Shown in pieces: positions 63,801-64,000 of a stretch of DNA of 64,000 nt; positions within the stretch are counted from its first letter, which is position 1, and each line of letters opens with the position of its first letter. The notes under the pieces were generated by a model. The model was not told the DNA's origin and ran no database searches. It saw only the letters and a list, made by a program, of their open reading frames with translations. Position numbers and translations under genes: made by a program. Source of the stretch: Diphasiastrum complanatum (taxonomy: Eukaryota > Streptophyta > Lycopodiopsida > Lycopodiales > Lycopodiaceae); assembly GCA_029204225.1 (NCBI GenBank), contig CM055100.1, forward strand, positions 19,680,655 to 19,744,654. The letters are read 5' to 3'.

Positions 63801-64000
63801 GCATTTGTGAATGTTAACAAGAGAAATTATCTAAGTAAGATCAACTTACATGACTTGTAAACGACCTCGACTAATTGTAAAAAATTTGCGACACCTCTTA
63901 ACATTGATATGGTCTCACATAATTTGGTAGACCCAATTCTTACTTTGTAGTGTACAATTGGACTCCAAACACAATAGAGATATGTTGAATTTGAAGTGAT

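Overview
This is a stretch of nuclear DNA from a land plant, most likely a seed plant with a large, repeat-rich genome. The evidence is one intact gene of the plant-specific ARMADILLO REPEAT ONLY (ARO) family, a second multi-exon gene with canonical GT-AG introns, and a background made almost entirely of decayed Ty3/gypsy and Ty1/copia LTR retrotransposons primed by initiator-Met tRNA. The density of old, nested elements would suit a gymnosperm, but that is inference; nothing in the window fixes the species.

Layout. 1-1980: a broken plus-strand gene whose reading frame joins a CENH3-like histone H3 fold to a Ulp1-type cysteine protease core; a short near-palindromic motif recurs in alternating orientation just upstream. 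2158-4900: an unrecognised spliced minus-strand coding candidate, partly built from local repeats. 6850-10215: copia and gypsy fragments on both strands. 12303-15705: a minus-strand Ty3/gypsy element with a second RNase H downstream of integrase (Tat-like). 15710-18310: a minus-strand copia-like element with gag and protease but an unidentified ORF where integrase and reverse transcriptase should be. 20947-22998: the ARO gene (minus), with GA-rich upstream DNA and three G-box/ABRE cores. 24000-29480: mostly featureless, with a perfect hairpin and a (TG)n tract. 29490-37668: a plus-strand Ty3/gypsy element, chimeric with a copia 5' end and interrupted by a complete 2.76 kb non-autonomous LTR element (two LTRs, PBS, PPT, imperfect 5 bp target duplication). 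38540-40300: a copia protease fragment and an orphan PPT plus LTR. 40900-46572: a nearly full-length but decayed chromovirus (LTR end, PBS, gag, PR, RT, RH, IN, start of chromodomain). 46573-47240: copia integrase on minus. 48817-57995: a five-exon plus-strand gene for an unrecognised membrane/coiled-coil protein, whose 6.4 kb third intron holds a recombined chromovirus (51613-54618). 58000-64000: eroded DNA with a decayed gypsy RT/IN copy and a tRNA-like SINE head.

The two host genes (ARO and the five-exon gene) look functional; essentially every mobile element carries frameshifts, stops or internal deletions. The feature that best fits 'previously undescribed system' is the CENH3-like/Ulp1 fusion at the left end. 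Exon boundaries, domain calls and family names come from reading motifs by eye; no database search was possible.
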